A stretch of 64,000 nucleotides of DNA. Source: Haliclystus octoradiatus (Eukaryota > Cnidaria > Staurozoa > Stauromedusae > Haliclystidae). Numbering within the stretch: position 1 is the stretch's first letter; the number at the start of each line of letters is the position of its first letter. The stretch is from contig OU744448.1 of NCBI GenBank assembly GCA_916610825.1, positions 33,622,493-33,686,492 on the forward strand. Direction: 5' to 3'. Below, piece by piece: positions 29,801 through 36,170 of the stretch. The notes under the pieces are model-generated. The model did not search any database. It was not told the origin of the DNA and saw only the letters and a program-made list of their open reading frames with translations. A program made the translations under genes and the position numbers.

Positions 29801-32780
29801 AAATTGGCGTAAAATCAACTCATTTCTACGCCGGATATCCGGCTTAACATACGTGGATTCCACTATGGGACTGGGATAGGCCTATGAACTAACATTAACT
29901 ATTCTGTTACTTTATCAATCATTTAACCTATCAAGTTAGAGCTTTTTAAGCCTCAGCTCAACGTGATCTTTGGAGACATAACATAACATGCTGTCTGCTG
30001 TGCTGTGACTGTGATCTTATTAGGTAGGACTGGGAGGCCTAGATCTTCTTAAGTTCTTACCTTTCAATTCGTCAATCGACGATATTTATGAAAATAATAA
30101 CAATTCAGATACTATCCACCATTTGTGCGTGAACGTGAAGAAGTAAACTTAATTTATATCTAATTTTTACATTTATAGATACTTTAGATTAGAGAACTGA
30201 CAGAACTTGAAGCCATAGTATAAAAAATTAGAAATCAGCGATCTTGGTAGTTTGGGAGCCATGTTTTGATTCTCATTTCTCAGAAGCCAAACCGCCCGGA
30301 AATGAGGCTTAGAAAGTAACCATAGCAACGAAATATTGCTTAAAGCAAATTGGTAAAATTGAAATTATTATCAGAAGCAGCAATTTCCATATTTTATATT
30401 TTCAGTGTTTACCACCTTCGTGATTTAGAAATTACATATTTACAATCCATGAATTCAATATAAAGTTAAAACCATTATTAAATATTAAGTCGGATGAAAG
30501 GATTTTCAAGCTTTGCTTTGAGCTTATGCTTTCACAAAAGAATTAAAATCACGAAAAGAAAATACTGTACATTTGAAAACTATACGCTTCCGAAAACCAC
30601 ACCCTGCCAGATTAAAATGAGCTTAAAAACACACATTATCTCATTTAAAGTTATCTTTATCAAATCTATTTTGTCCACGATGAATAACAACATTACAAGG
30701 GTAAATAAACTTTTACAAGGAAACTTTGATTCGATCCCAAACATTTTGTACATATAATTTAAAAAACCAGATATTTCTTCAAACAATAAATAAATTCCAT
30801 ACCAGTACACAAGATTAATAGATTTCAAAGACCGCAAAAAAAAAGTTGAAGTCATTATTATAAAAGGTCACATATTTTAGAGGAACAAAAAAAAGATGGA
30901 CAGCTGTGTAGGTTTTTAACAATTTTTAACTACAAAAACTTAAACAAACAATTTTAAAAGTGCTTGTTCCGCCAATTTTTCCTCTATTGATCAACCTAAA
31001 GAATAAACAGTGTCAGACCTGAACAGTTTGTAAAAATGTTTATAGCCTACCAGGAAAAAAAGCAAAATCAACTCAATTCGTCAAATGACATGTTCTTTCG
31101 ATGCTTAAAAGGAAGAATTCTTAAAACCAAAATAGATTAGGCACAATCATTGACAATTTCTACTTATTTCTAATTATCTACGAAATGATTTGCTATTTGA
31201 TTCATTTTCTTTTGAAATGGCCGAGAAAATCATGAAAACCCACCGGGGAAAACACACAAACACAAATTAGACATTCTCATTTATATATGGTATAGATTAA
31301 AACGTGTTAATTGTCAAGCCGTGGGAAAATTGATTGAAAAGGAAATTAATATGTTGAAACATCGCCATTTCTAAAATGACTGTGTATTTACTGTCTTAAA
31401 CTTTTCGAACTTGATTCAGATCATCAAAGGTTCACAGATTTTTATAAACTTCATGATTTTTGACTATTTGTTAACGTATATCTATCATCATCATCATCAT
31501 CATCATTTATTCAGAAAACCTGATAATTGCTATAAACTTTATTTCAAATGACTGATACAAAATATAGGAATAAGGCAAAAGAACAACATGTTAAAAGTAT
31601 GTATATGGAAGACAAATTAGTTAATTAAAAAATAAAATAACGATTAACTAGATTAAGATATCAACGATCTACTATGCATTTTAATTCCTTCTTGAGGATA
31701 TATTTAAAACTGTAGTTCCACTATAGCAACAACCTTCATCTCGGAGGGAAGTACGTGTGAAAATAAGCTATATGATACGTGAATGAATGGAGGCAATTTA
31801 ATAATTCTGCATTATAGATACCAGCTGGTTGTTAAATGTGTTCCAGTTGAAAAGAACATAATAAAATAGAGATCTATAGATCAAGATAAAAAGAATGGTT
31901 TGGTAAAATTTTAAAAGGCTAGAAGATAAATAATATAACCATACAATATGATAAATATATGAATGATATATGTTAAATATACAGAAAGCTAAATTTGACG
32001 TACTGTTGTATATACATCATGCAAGTAAATATGGATAGTACTACCGTATATAATATATATTGTATCGTATGTATATTATTATGTAATAGATTATATATAT
32101 AATGTGTTCAAAAGACAACAATAAAATTCCAATACAGTATAGTTTCAAATTACTATATCAATATAGACAAATTACTCTACATAACATGAATAGTAAATGT
32201 TTATAACTTTGAGATTATAATAATCATGATTTCTATTATAATTAAATAATTAATGATAGTCATGTAAAGAAAATATAATATTGTGAAGAAAATCCAAATT
32301 TTCATAAAGTTTCATTGTTCTAGCTATCATTTGACCCAGCACACTATGAAATTTTGAAATGTCATGCCTTGAAATTCTTTGTTCATAGTGGTTAAATAAC
32401 CTTGATACTTTGGTTCAACAAAATTCAACCTTTGGACATATTTTCTTTTGCGGTATTTCATCATTTTATGAATACACTACAGTATTTCTTTGCCGATAGA
32501 ATACACTTTTTTATTTTACTTTATTTATACACTCTATATATATCTAAACGTATAACTACATCTATTAATTATTTTCTTTTTATCACAAATAAAATCAATT
32601 CTAGCAATAGGATAAAAGGACACTTACTGTTAAATGATGATTTTCAAGAATTCTTTGAAAAATCTTTGAATCCATATTTTCATATCCATTCTGAACAATC
32701 TTTGCAAAGATTTCTAAATTGTATCCAAGTTTGCAGAAAAATAACAATGTAAAAAAATTACACATCCACATTTGAGCCAT
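2778..32780 (-). CDS. NID: nidogen-like basement-membrane glycoprotein, 19 coding exons, 1098 aa
   Basis: Secreted basement-membrane linker; in the family it bridges laminin and collagen IV. Exons, 5' to 3' on the minus strand: 32628-32780, 28292-28546, 27094-27209, 25337-25371, 24924-24965, 23880-24014, 21773-22045, 20050-20415, 19476-19613, 17537-17959, 14138-14248, 12471-12593, 10877-11005, 8742-8834, 7743-7985, 6662-6815, 5533-5752, 4035-4212, 2778-2887. Every junction keeps frame and the total is 3297 nt. Order: signal peptide (about 1-21), NIDO (about 22-165), EGF-Ca (200-245), G2 barrel (246-458), EGF, Thr/Ser-rich linker plus EGF, EGF, two EGF-Ca, EGF (to 797), YWTD propeller (798-1062), Cys-rich tail. 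Vertebrate nidogens are near 1250 aa and carry thyroglobulin repeats; I see none here. Most introns are phase 1. Exon 1 and the exon 4 acceptor are the least certain parts. Confidence 0.93.
2978..3162. mobile_element. family A element, copy 3
   Basis: CCCTGCAAAAACAGTTC start and GTTTTTCTCAGGGG end around tandem palindromic units, 90 bp beyond the last nidogen exon. Confidence 0.7.
3252..3456. mobile_element. MITE-like element (family G), copy 1
   Basis: Inverted ends TTAAAGGAGCAAAATTGACC and ...CAATCTTGCCCCTTTAA. Related copies lie at 6158-6345 and 45719-45929. Confidence 0.6.
3578..3712. mobile_element. hAT-like MITE (family D) fragment
   Basis: Left end of the CAGGGTCCGACAAAAG family plus body; the right end was not found. 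Confidence 0.5.
4035..4212 (-). CDS. NID: nidogen exon 18: last YWTD blade
   Basis: Encodes AHYPFSLSIHNGILYWTDWK, close to the ANYPFAI...LYYTDW block of nidogens, followed by the blade-closing segment ending KPCPN. GTGAGT donor, phase 1. Confidence 0.93.
4281..4649 (+). mobile_element. tRNA-derived SINE copy 2
   Basis: Full-length copy with both Pol III boxes, in the nidogen intron after exon 17. Confidence 0.85.
4963..5143. mobile_element. long-hairpin MITE (family K)
   Basis: About 40-bp imperfect inverted arms (ATTAAACACTT...AAGTGTTTAAT, with GGGTTATATA against TATATAACCC) around a short centre. Confidence 0.65.
5160..5477. mobile_element. family B composite, copies 2-3
   Basis: Two tandem pogo-like units. 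It starts CAGTCAAACCTGTTATAATG after TA and ends ATGTACAGGTTTCACTG before TA. Confidence 0.7.
5533..5752 (-). CDS. NID: nidogen exon 17: YWTD propeller, middle
   Basis: Two YWTD-type repeats (LIFWTDWVRGKAKIEVASMN and LCWTDAGRSTISCIEYNG), with the LPNGLTID strand between them. Phase 2/0, GTATAT donor. Confidence 0.93.
6158..6345. mobile_element. family G MITE-like element, copy 2
   Basis: Shares the body (GTGCCTGAAACAATGCTGAA) and arm sequences with copies 1 and 3. In the intron between exons 16 and 17. Confidence 0.55.
6662..6815 (-). CDS. NID: nidogen exon 16: YWTD propeller, middle
   Basis: Encodes VDWLGENIFWTDSGLDRIEI and ends in phase 2 at GG|GTGAGT. The next exon is spliced in phase and restores the following FWTD repeat. 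Confidence 0.92.
6920..7168. mobile_element. family A element, copy 4
   Basis: CCCCTGCAAAAAAAATCC to TTTTTTTTGCAGGGA with TA on both sides. The interior alternates AGTTCATGAAC and AGTTCATGCAC units. Confidence 0.8.
7462..7593. mobile_element. family A element, copy 5
   Basis: ACCCTGTGAAAAACATTTC to GAAATGTTTTTTGCAGAGG, TA flanks. Confidence 0.75.
7743..7985 (-). CDS. NID: nidogen exon 15: YWTD propeller, blades 1-2
   Basis: Encodes 81 residues including AYFTDISNGRISAANLDGSQ, an LDL-receptor YWTD repeat. In nidogen-1 this propeller binds the laminin gamma-1 chain. Confidence 0.92.
8397..8699. mobile_element. family A element, copy 6, diverged
   Basis: Recognisable by GCCCTTGCGAAAAAA at the left and repeated AACAGTTCATGAAC units; the right end is eroded. 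Confidence 0.55.
8742..8834 (-). CDS. NID: nidogen exon 14: short EGF module
   Basis: A compact 31-residue EGF of the laminin/tenascin style (CPRCLNGGLCLPDNICKCQL...), directly before the propeller. Phase 1/1. Confidence 0.9.
9110..9476 (-). mobile_element. tRNA-derived SINE copy 3
   Basis: Full-length inverted copy; the tRNA-like head lies at the right end (about 9400-9476). Confidence 0.85.
9690..9777. mobile_element. family A element, copy 7, short
   Basis: An 88-bp copy: CCCCTGCGAAAAAAGTTC to GAACTGCTTTTCCCAGGGG. Few internal units. Confidence 0.7.
10655..10833. mobile_element. family A element, copy 8
   Basis: Starts near AACAGTTCAGGAGTTCATG and ends CTGAATTGTTTTCCGAGGGG. It keeps the inner GTTAAATGGC / GCCATTTAAC inverted boxes. 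Confidence 0.7.
10877..11005 (-). CDS. NID: nidogen exon 13: EGF-Ca module
   Basis: Starts D-I-K-E-C and has the central C-I-E-Y-D-G-S-Y-Q-C pattern. TCTCAG acceptor, GTGAGC donor, phase 1/1. Confidence 0.92.
11644..11902 (+). mobile_element. SINE copy 4, 5'-truncated
   Basis: Only the body is present; the tRNA-like head is missing, as expected from incomplete reverse transcription. Confidence 0.8.
12471..12593 (-). CDS. NID: nidogen exon 12: EGF-Ca module
   Basis: Starts D-I-N-E-C and contains the C-F-N-L-P-G-S-Y-T-C hydroxylation-type pattern of calcium-binding EGFs. CTTTAG acceptor, GTGAGT donor, phase 1/1. Confidence 0.92.
13240..13690. repeat. Penelope-like terminal remnants in inverted orientation
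   Basis: Three hammerhead-like motifs in 450 bp: plus strand 13245-13271, minus strand about 13385-13428, plus strand about 13608-13652. The last two are inverted copies with the core CCTGAAGATGCAATT...CGTTG or GAAACATTG. Inverted pairs of this kind are typical of Penelope-like element termini. Confidence 0.5.
14138..14248 (-). CDS. NID: nidogen exon 11: EGF-like module
   Basis: Encodes CDCHKRASCFRNGQGDAACY followed by C-N-P-G-Y-E-G-D-G-K-Y-C, an EGF module without the calcium signature. Phase 1/1. Confidence 0.88.
14507..14603. mobile_element. family A element, copy 9, short
   Basis: CCCCTGCAAAAAACAGTTC to AGTGTTTTTGCAGGGG; 97 bp. Confidence 0.7.
15051..17023. mobile_element. family A element split by a 1.8-kb transposon
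   Basis: The left part (15051-15096) and right part (16895-17023) together form one family A copy. They are separated by the TIR element at 15097-16894. Confidence 0.7.
15097..16894. mobile_element. 1.8-kb TIR transposon, apparently non-autonomous
   Basis: Inverted ends GGCAGGTCCACTAAAA...TTTTAGTGGACCTGCC with TA duplicated at both sides, as for mariner-type integration. I found no convincing transposase frame inside. The body is AT-rich with a GC-richer patch at 16430-16500. Confidence 0.75.
17336..17370 (+). ncRNA. hammerhead-like ribozyme motif
   Basis: CTTGATAATGG, a GGCTT/AAGTC stem, then CGAAACGCTG; similar to the motif at 27273-27311. Activity is doubtful. Confidence 0.4.
17537..17959 (-). 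CDS. NID: nidogen exon 10: Thr/Ser/Lys-rich linker plus EGF module
   Basis: About 100 residues of low-complexity, charged, probably disordered linker with dibasic KGKR, followed by a six-cysteine EGF module (ICNGRFCDRNAEC...). The linker takes the place where vertebrate nidogens have rod EGFs and thyroglobulin repeats. Phase 1/1. Confidence 0.9.
19476..19613 (-). CDS. NID: nidogen exon 9: EGF-like module
   Basis: Six cysteines in EGF spacing (C-TTREQLT-C-PLYSH-C ... C-M-C ... C). No calcium-binding D.NEC start. TTGCAG acceptor, GTAAAG donor, phase 1/1. Confidence 0.87.
19734..20032. mobile_element. family A element, copy 10
   Basis: CCCCTGCAGAAAACAGTCC start, many AGTTCATGAAC variants, and a CTGAACTGTTTTTTGCCGG end, only 17 bp from nidogen exon 8. 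Confidence 0.7.
20050..20415 (-). CDS. NID: nidogen exon 8: G2 beta-barrel, second half
   Basis: Encodes 122 residues continuing the G2 fold. FRLDTKIHGRSPVIRNNARI matches the TNIxGxxP strand of nidogens. TTATCAG acceptor, GTAAGG donor, phase 1/1. Confidence 0.92.
20471..20967. mobile_element. family A element carrying a nested TIR element
   Basis: CCCCTGCGAAAAACAGTTC to GAACTGTTTTCGAAGGGG, with a 379-bp TIR element (20522-20900) inserted. Confidence 0.78.
20522..20900. mobile_element. TIR MITE (family I), nested
   Basis: Arms of about 48 bp that match closely (core AGACCGCGATTCATTCACAA), with TA at both sides. It shares its outer GTCTGTGTT/GCCTGCGTT end with the 62-bp element at 48279-48340. 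Confidence 0.8.
21218..21420. mobile_element. family A element, copy 12, right end lost
   Basis: CCCCCTGCGAAAAACAGTTC after TA, then tandem units with GTTAAATGGC and GCTATTTAAC inner boxes. The right terminus is not recognisable. Confidence 0.65.
21773..22045 (-). CDS. NID: nidogen exon 7: G2 beta-barrel, first half
   Basis: Encodes 91 residues of the nidogen G2F fold, including the characteristic IIGFMSWLFSL strand. In the family this barrel binds perlecan and collagen IV. Phase 1/1. Confidence 0.92.
22094..22449. mobile_element. family A element, copy 13, expanded
   Basis: Contains three tandem units of roughly 80 bp (GTTTATGAGGTGTTCATGAG type) and ends TTTTGCAGGGG. Confidence 0.6.
22564..23199. 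repeat. satellite-like array inside a family A element, 149-bp period
   Basis: Begins CTCCTGCAGTTCAGGAG and ends CTCCTGAATACTTTTTCC. Inside, GTTAGATAGTTTACC recurs at 22601, 22750 and 22899, and a variant at 23048. This gives three copies of a 149-bp higher-order unit, itself made of three ~50-bp subunits. Confidence 0.85.
23212..23423. mobile_element. family D hAT-like element, diverged
   Basis: CAGGGTCCAACAAAG at the left and ...TTTGCCGAACCCTG at the right; the target duplication is unclear. Confidence 0.5.
23880..24014 (-). CDS. NID: nidogen exon 6: first EGF-Ca module
   Basis: Encodes a six-cysteine EGF module that starts D-V-N-E-C, the calcium-binding signature. The GTAAGT donor keeps phase 1; an upstream AG|GTATTC alternative would shift the frame into the G2 exon. 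Confidence 0.9.
24924..24965 (-). CDS. NID: nidogen exon 5: short linker
   Basis: A 42-nt exon, phase 1/1, encoding a Ser/Thr-rich stretch (SKTTASMIVPLVP). The donor is a strong GTGAGT. Only this frame is free of stops. Confidence 0.78.
25337..25371 (-). CDS. NID: nidogen exon 4: short basic linker
   Basis: A 35-nt exon encoding SSRKRRQLNQSP. The frame requires the acceptor AG four bases downstream of a first TTTTGCAG; using the first AG breaks the frame. R-K-R-R resembles a proprotein-convertase site, which is an inference only. Confidence 0.7.
25704..25892. mobile_element. pogo-like MITE (family C), copy 1
   Basis: CAGTGTAACCCGCTTATG...GAGCGGGTTACAC...CTG with TA flanks. A second copy is at 36390-36574. 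Confidence 0.75.
26174..26388. mobile_element. family A element, copy 15
   Basis: One of the cleanest copies: CCCCTGCGAAAAAAGTTC to TTTTTTTCGCAGGGG, TA on both sides, interior of AGTTCATGAAC units only. Confidence 0.85.
26507..27045 (+). pseudogene. Penelope-like retroelement 3' remnant with GIY-YIG-type domain
   Basis: The plus-strand frame reads SVVYHFKCGQCDIDYVSYTC followed by RHLHQLI, the pattern of the GIY-YIG endonuclease domain of Penelope-like elements (the usual G of YVG is S). It is broken by a stop and frameshift near 26705; another frame continues FECLIKEMVFISKIKPSCNT. A hammerhead-like motif follows at about 26988-27020. It sits in the intron between nidogen exons 3 and 4. Confidence 0.75.
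27094..27209 (-). CDS. NID: nidogen exon 3: end of NIDO
   Basis: Open only in the frame continuing exon 2, with a TTTTCAG acceptor. It encodes the last NIDO strands (KVAVLSYVMDEKHIYCQTLH) and ends in phase 2 at AG|GTATC. Confidence 0.85.
27273..27311 (-). ncRNA. hammerhead-like ribozyme motif
   Basis: Minus strand: CTTGATAACGGCAA, then a hairpin, then TCTCCGAAACGTTGCC. This looks like the Penelope-terminal hammerhead arrangement with a decayed CUGAUGA box. Confidence 0.45.
27645..27770. mobile_element. family A element, diverged copy
   Basis: CTCCTGCAAAAAACATTTTTG to GTTTTCCCTGTGG. The flank CGTATATTGACAGAAAG is shared with the flank of copy 1 near 640, so both may lie in a larger repeat. 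Confidence 0.5.
27890..27935 (+). ncRNA. decayed hammerhead-like motif
   Basis: ATTGAAGAAGCT...GGGCAGCGAAATATTTTG keeps the spacing of the other motifs but not all core bases. Confidence 0.3.
27996..28072 (+). repeat. 77-bp dispersed repeat, copy 1
   Basis: Almost identical to 33936-34012 (shared core ATTACCCAACTACA and ACACGAGATCATA). Confidence 0.7.
28292..28546 (-). CDS. NID: nidogen exon 2: NIDO domain core
   Basis: Encodes 85 residues between a T-rich acceptor and a GTAAGT donor, phase 0/0. The piece SFIIPVLNTEDTTGYH aligns with the NIDO pattern of an aromatic-rich strand followed by an acidic turn. VSWIDAYLLN corresponds to the conserved TW.NV strand. Confidence 0.88.
28637..28759. 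mobile_element. family B pogo-like MITE, truncated
   Basis: Starts CAGTAAAACCTGTATATAAC after TA; its other end is replaced by SINE copy 5. Confidence 0.65.
28760..28838 (-). mobile_element. SINE copy 5, 3' fragment
   Basis: About 80 bp of the SINE tail, abutting a pogo-like element end at 28637-28759. Confidence 0.75.
28860..29645. repeat. possible composite TIR element
   Basis: CCAGTCTTCAGAGTATGGCAG at the left, the inverse of CCAGTCTGCACATAATGGCA at the right, and a related GGTCTGCAAAGTATGGCAG in the middle. GC-richer than the surroundings. Boundaries uncertain. Confidence 0.35.
29654..29868. mobile_element. TIR MITE (family E), copy 1
   Basis: CCATAGTGGAATCC...GGATTCCACTATGG. The second copy, in the opposite orientation, is at 42393-42563. 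Confidence 0.75.
32628..32780 (-). CDS. NID: nidogen exon 1: signal peptide and start of NIDO
   Basis: The ATG at 32780 opens a 51-codon exon with a hydrophobic N-terminus (MAQMWMCNFFTLLFFCKL). It ends in phase 0 at a perfect GTAAGT donor, matching the phase-0 acceptor of exon 2. A TATA-like box lies just upstream. No other candidate 5' exon with fitting phase was seen between 28.5 and 36 kb. A 5' noncoding exon cannot be excluded. Confidence 0.7.
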
Positions 32781-32813
32781 CAAAAACTGTCCTAAGTTCT
32801 AAAAAGAACTGAA

Positions 32814-32822
32814 CTATTTATA
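32814..32822 (-). promoter_or_regulatory. TATA-like box upstream of nidogen
   Basis: TATAAATAG on the minus strand, 34-42 bp before the ATG. A start 25-30 bp downstream would leave a very short leader. The region is AT-rich, so chance is possible. Confidence 0.35.
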
Positions 32823-33935
32823 ATAAAATAATAATTCTACTAACATACTATTTTCTAAAAAATAAAAATCGACTGTTCTAGTTGCTACAGCTTTTGCCCC
32901 GAAGTATAATTTTTATCAATACAATTGTTTATATTTGAATAGAATGTGAAAGGAACAAATAAGCCTATCAGTAAGATATATTTGACAGCACAAATCTTTT
33001 AACAGATCTAAGAAAACGCGGATCTATTTGGGTGTTACTTTCATTGTATTCCTTAACAAAGTAGACATTTCCGCGAGTCTCTACAAATTTTAAAAAATGA
33101 AAAAAAATTCAAAATTAGTTTTCATATCAAATTTGATCCGACATCAAATGAATTGTTCTCAAATGATACGCAGCTAAAAGCAATTCTGAGACGCATGTAA
33201 AGTCTGTTAAGCTTTCCTGTCAATACAAAAATTACAGTTAAATAAATATGTCGTCGGCGTATATAGAATGAAAATAGCAATAACAATCCCGACAAGCCAT
33301 CAAAAATAACAAATATTCAATAAATTATCATAAAGGTCAATGGTATGGTGAACATTTGTAAAATAAAAACGCAAAAACGTTGCGTAGAACTAAAGTCTGC
33401 AGTTCTTCTGGCGGCTCAAAATAATCATTAGATGCGATAGCATCAAGATTAAAATTGGCTTACAGGATAATCGCTCCTTATCTTGCCTTATACAAATCTT
33501 TGAATTACCCCCATATGACCTTCTGTGAGCATCGGAAGCCGTTGTTGCCTAACAGTTCCTATTCCGGGGCTCCATCGTGTGCTTGGGTGCAACAACGTGA
33601 TATTTTATAGTTATATTCGTGACTCCTTGCAAAGTAAATTAAATCGATCAAATTCTAAGCCAGCTCCATCCTTATAATCATTCTTACTCTTATTCTTCAA
33701 GAACCAATGTTTTCATTCATCGAGTCTGAGAACAAAAACTGTTTTGGTCAATGATTAATTGTGAAAAATATAATCATAACATGAAATGCAATGTATTTTA
33801 ATCCGGGATTTTAATGCATCAAAAATGGCAACGGATAATTGCTTTTTTGCCTCTTTTCGCCATAAAGGTTAGAAAACACGGAGCGGTAAATGTAGTTTAA
33901 TAGTTTTGCGTAGTTGGACAATAATTGTTACAAAA

Positions 33936-34012
33936 TTACCCAACTACAGTTTATCGTACAAAACACGAGATCATATAAAGGTTTTAATAAATCAATTAAG
34001 TCAGTATAGGAC
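33936..34012 (+). repeat. 77-bp dispersed repeat, copy 2
   Basis: Second copy of the sequence at 27996-28072, same orientation, with few differences. Confidence 0.7.
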
Positions 34013-34669
34013 AATAATTCGACCAATCGAATTGCTCGATTTGGTTCGATTTCCATATTGACTTTTGGTCAATGACTAAATTATTTGTTTACTTATTTAT
34101 TCCGAATATTTATATAAGATAAAAACTTGATCAAATTGCTGCAGTAAGAGGGTATGACTCCAACAAGCAACTTTTTTGGAGCTATTTTGCAACAGCTGGC
34201 ACTCCCGTTACAAATGTTATTCGACTTCTGTTACGTACAACCGCACCCAACGAATTTGTTACGCTTAGTCACGTTAAGTTATCTCTACCTTTCTTTCAAT
34301 GACTAACTATTCAATGTGTCTGTTACTTTTATTTGTCCGGGGGTCTTTCACATATTTAAGGTGAACCGCAAGGCTACACAACAGATGAGAGCCAGGGGCG
34401 ATGGAGCGATACGAAGATGATAGTGGCAGACACTATCTATAAAAGGGCACCTTACAGCAATCCGAACTTTTTAAGAAAACATTTTCATTGTACAATGTAT
34501 ATTCATACACATTTGTCCTTATCTTTTGTCACCCCTTAATTGTAGTTTACAAATATATATTATGGCACCAACCGTGGCAAGAGTAAAATCATAATTACAA
34601 TTTATTCAGTGCAAACACTTTAATAAATTGCTACTTTGATGCAATAGTAAGAAGTAATCCATGGCCACA

Positions 34670-35320
34670 CAGAAAAAACTAGAATTATTTTTAGAATATT
34701 TTGCTTGAATCAAGGTCCGTTAGACTTGTTTTAAGCAAAACTTCCTTGTTTCGAGCAAATCTGAAATTATTTGCATAAACTATAATTCTTCTTTGGTACA
34801 GTAATGTCCTGCATAGAGAAAAATGCGAGACACTATTAATTGTATCTAAAAAAGAATTATTGTCGATGAGAATTGTTTGCTCAAAACAAGTGAATTAAAC
34901 AGACCTTGATTCAATCAAAATATATTCTTGCAAGAATTATAACTTTCCTGTGTGCAGTGTATACAATCAGTGTACGATTGTATACCAAATTAAGAATTAT
35001 ATTCATGAATAATTTACTATTTGCTCAAAACAAGACGTTTTTGCTTTTAACAAGTTAAACACACTTTGATTTGATTTTGATAAGTATTCTGGTTCATGAA
35101 TATTTTTATTATTTGCACAAAACAAGAAGATTTTTCTCAACTCGAGTTAGACATCCAAACAAAATATTCTTCTTGAGAGAATTTTATTTTTAATTCTAGT
35201 TCATGGATAATTCATTACTTGCTCGAAACAAGAAAACCTGGCTCTACAGTTAAACAGGCTTTGATTCAAGCAAAGTATTCTTGCAAGAATTACAATTTTT
35301 CTGTATACATGACAATTATA
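34670..35320. repeat. decayed inverted and tandem repeat cluster (family J)
   Basis: Segments such as CACACAGAAAAAACTAGAAT and the inverse ...ATAACTTTCCTGTGTGC bracket repeated TTGATTCAAGCAAA / CTTGCAAGAATTA pieces. At least two degenerate elements. Confidence 0.5.
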
Positions 35321-36011
35321 CCCAAATAAGAATTCTAGTTCTGCGAAAAAGCGGAGCCAAATCAGAAATCAGAGATGTACAGAACTATACGATTGATTTT
35401 CTATAAATTCATGAAATGTGCTAATTGGGTTAATACAACCAATATACAATATATACATAGAATAACAATAGATGATTATGTACAATTCTAAGACAATTTC
35501 AAACCTTCTATCTATACTAGATTAATAATATATGAACTATACAATACAGTTGTCAATTCTAATAAATTTTTATTGCCTGTACAACTAAGGTAAATATTTA
35601 AAATTACATGTGCTATATAATATATATAGTTAGTTAAAATTATGAGAGTTAATATGATATATAGATATTCACTCTCATTAAACACTAATTAATAAAATAC
35701 CAAATCGAAATTTGTAAATGCTCGAGTTTGCATCTTCAATCTTAATGCATAAAACGAATAAATTATTAGTAATATTTGTTAAAAATGTGTTCAAGAAACT
35801 ACATATCGGACTGATAATTCGACCGATAAAACGTATGTATCAGATCGGGTTAATGAACGATATATCTGCAATAAATCTTACTATCAGATTCAGATAATGA
35901 AATTAACCCGAATCCGACCCGATTCGAGAAATCAAATATTTCCAAACTTCTTCGATTTATGCAAACTCCAACTGTGTGTTCATTTAAAATGGTTAATTCC
36001 TAGTGTAAAAT

Positions 36012-36170
36012 TCATGGGATATCTTGTCTGTAGTAATAAACTTGTGTAATTTCACCAATTCCCTTTGAATGGCCATCACGAAATAAAATACGCGAACCAA
36101 TTTGAATGTATTCAGGTTTATTGATAAAACGAAAACGAACTTTAGCACGCTGTCCTGTGCAAATTGATTT
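36012..36170 (-). CDS. GTPBP1/2: GTPBP exon 11: C-terminus and stop
   Basis: [20 protein letters not shown] and [17 protein letters not shown] close domain III; the frame ends at TGA. Confidence 0.95.
   Translation of the reverse strand, partial: KSICTGQRAKVRFRFINKPEYIQIGSRILFRDGHSKGIGEITQVYYYRQDIP

Larger units (their letters stand above)
32823..36011. other. intergenic spacer between GTPBP and nidogen
   Basis: Contains a 77-bp dispersed repeat copy (33936-34012) and a decayed inverted-repeat cluster (34670-35320). The rest is AT-rich, with no coding evidence on either strand. Confidence 0.6.

Noticed and set aside
30316-30329. Perfect X-box (GTAACC-AT-AGCAAC) in nidogen intron 1
   Set aside because: One such match is expected by chance roughly once per few windows of this size, and no ciliary gene is nearby.
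32402-32752. 116-codon plus-strand open frame
   Set aside because: Lies antisense to nidogen exon 1 in AT-rich DNA; Phe/Ile/Tyr-rich chance composition.
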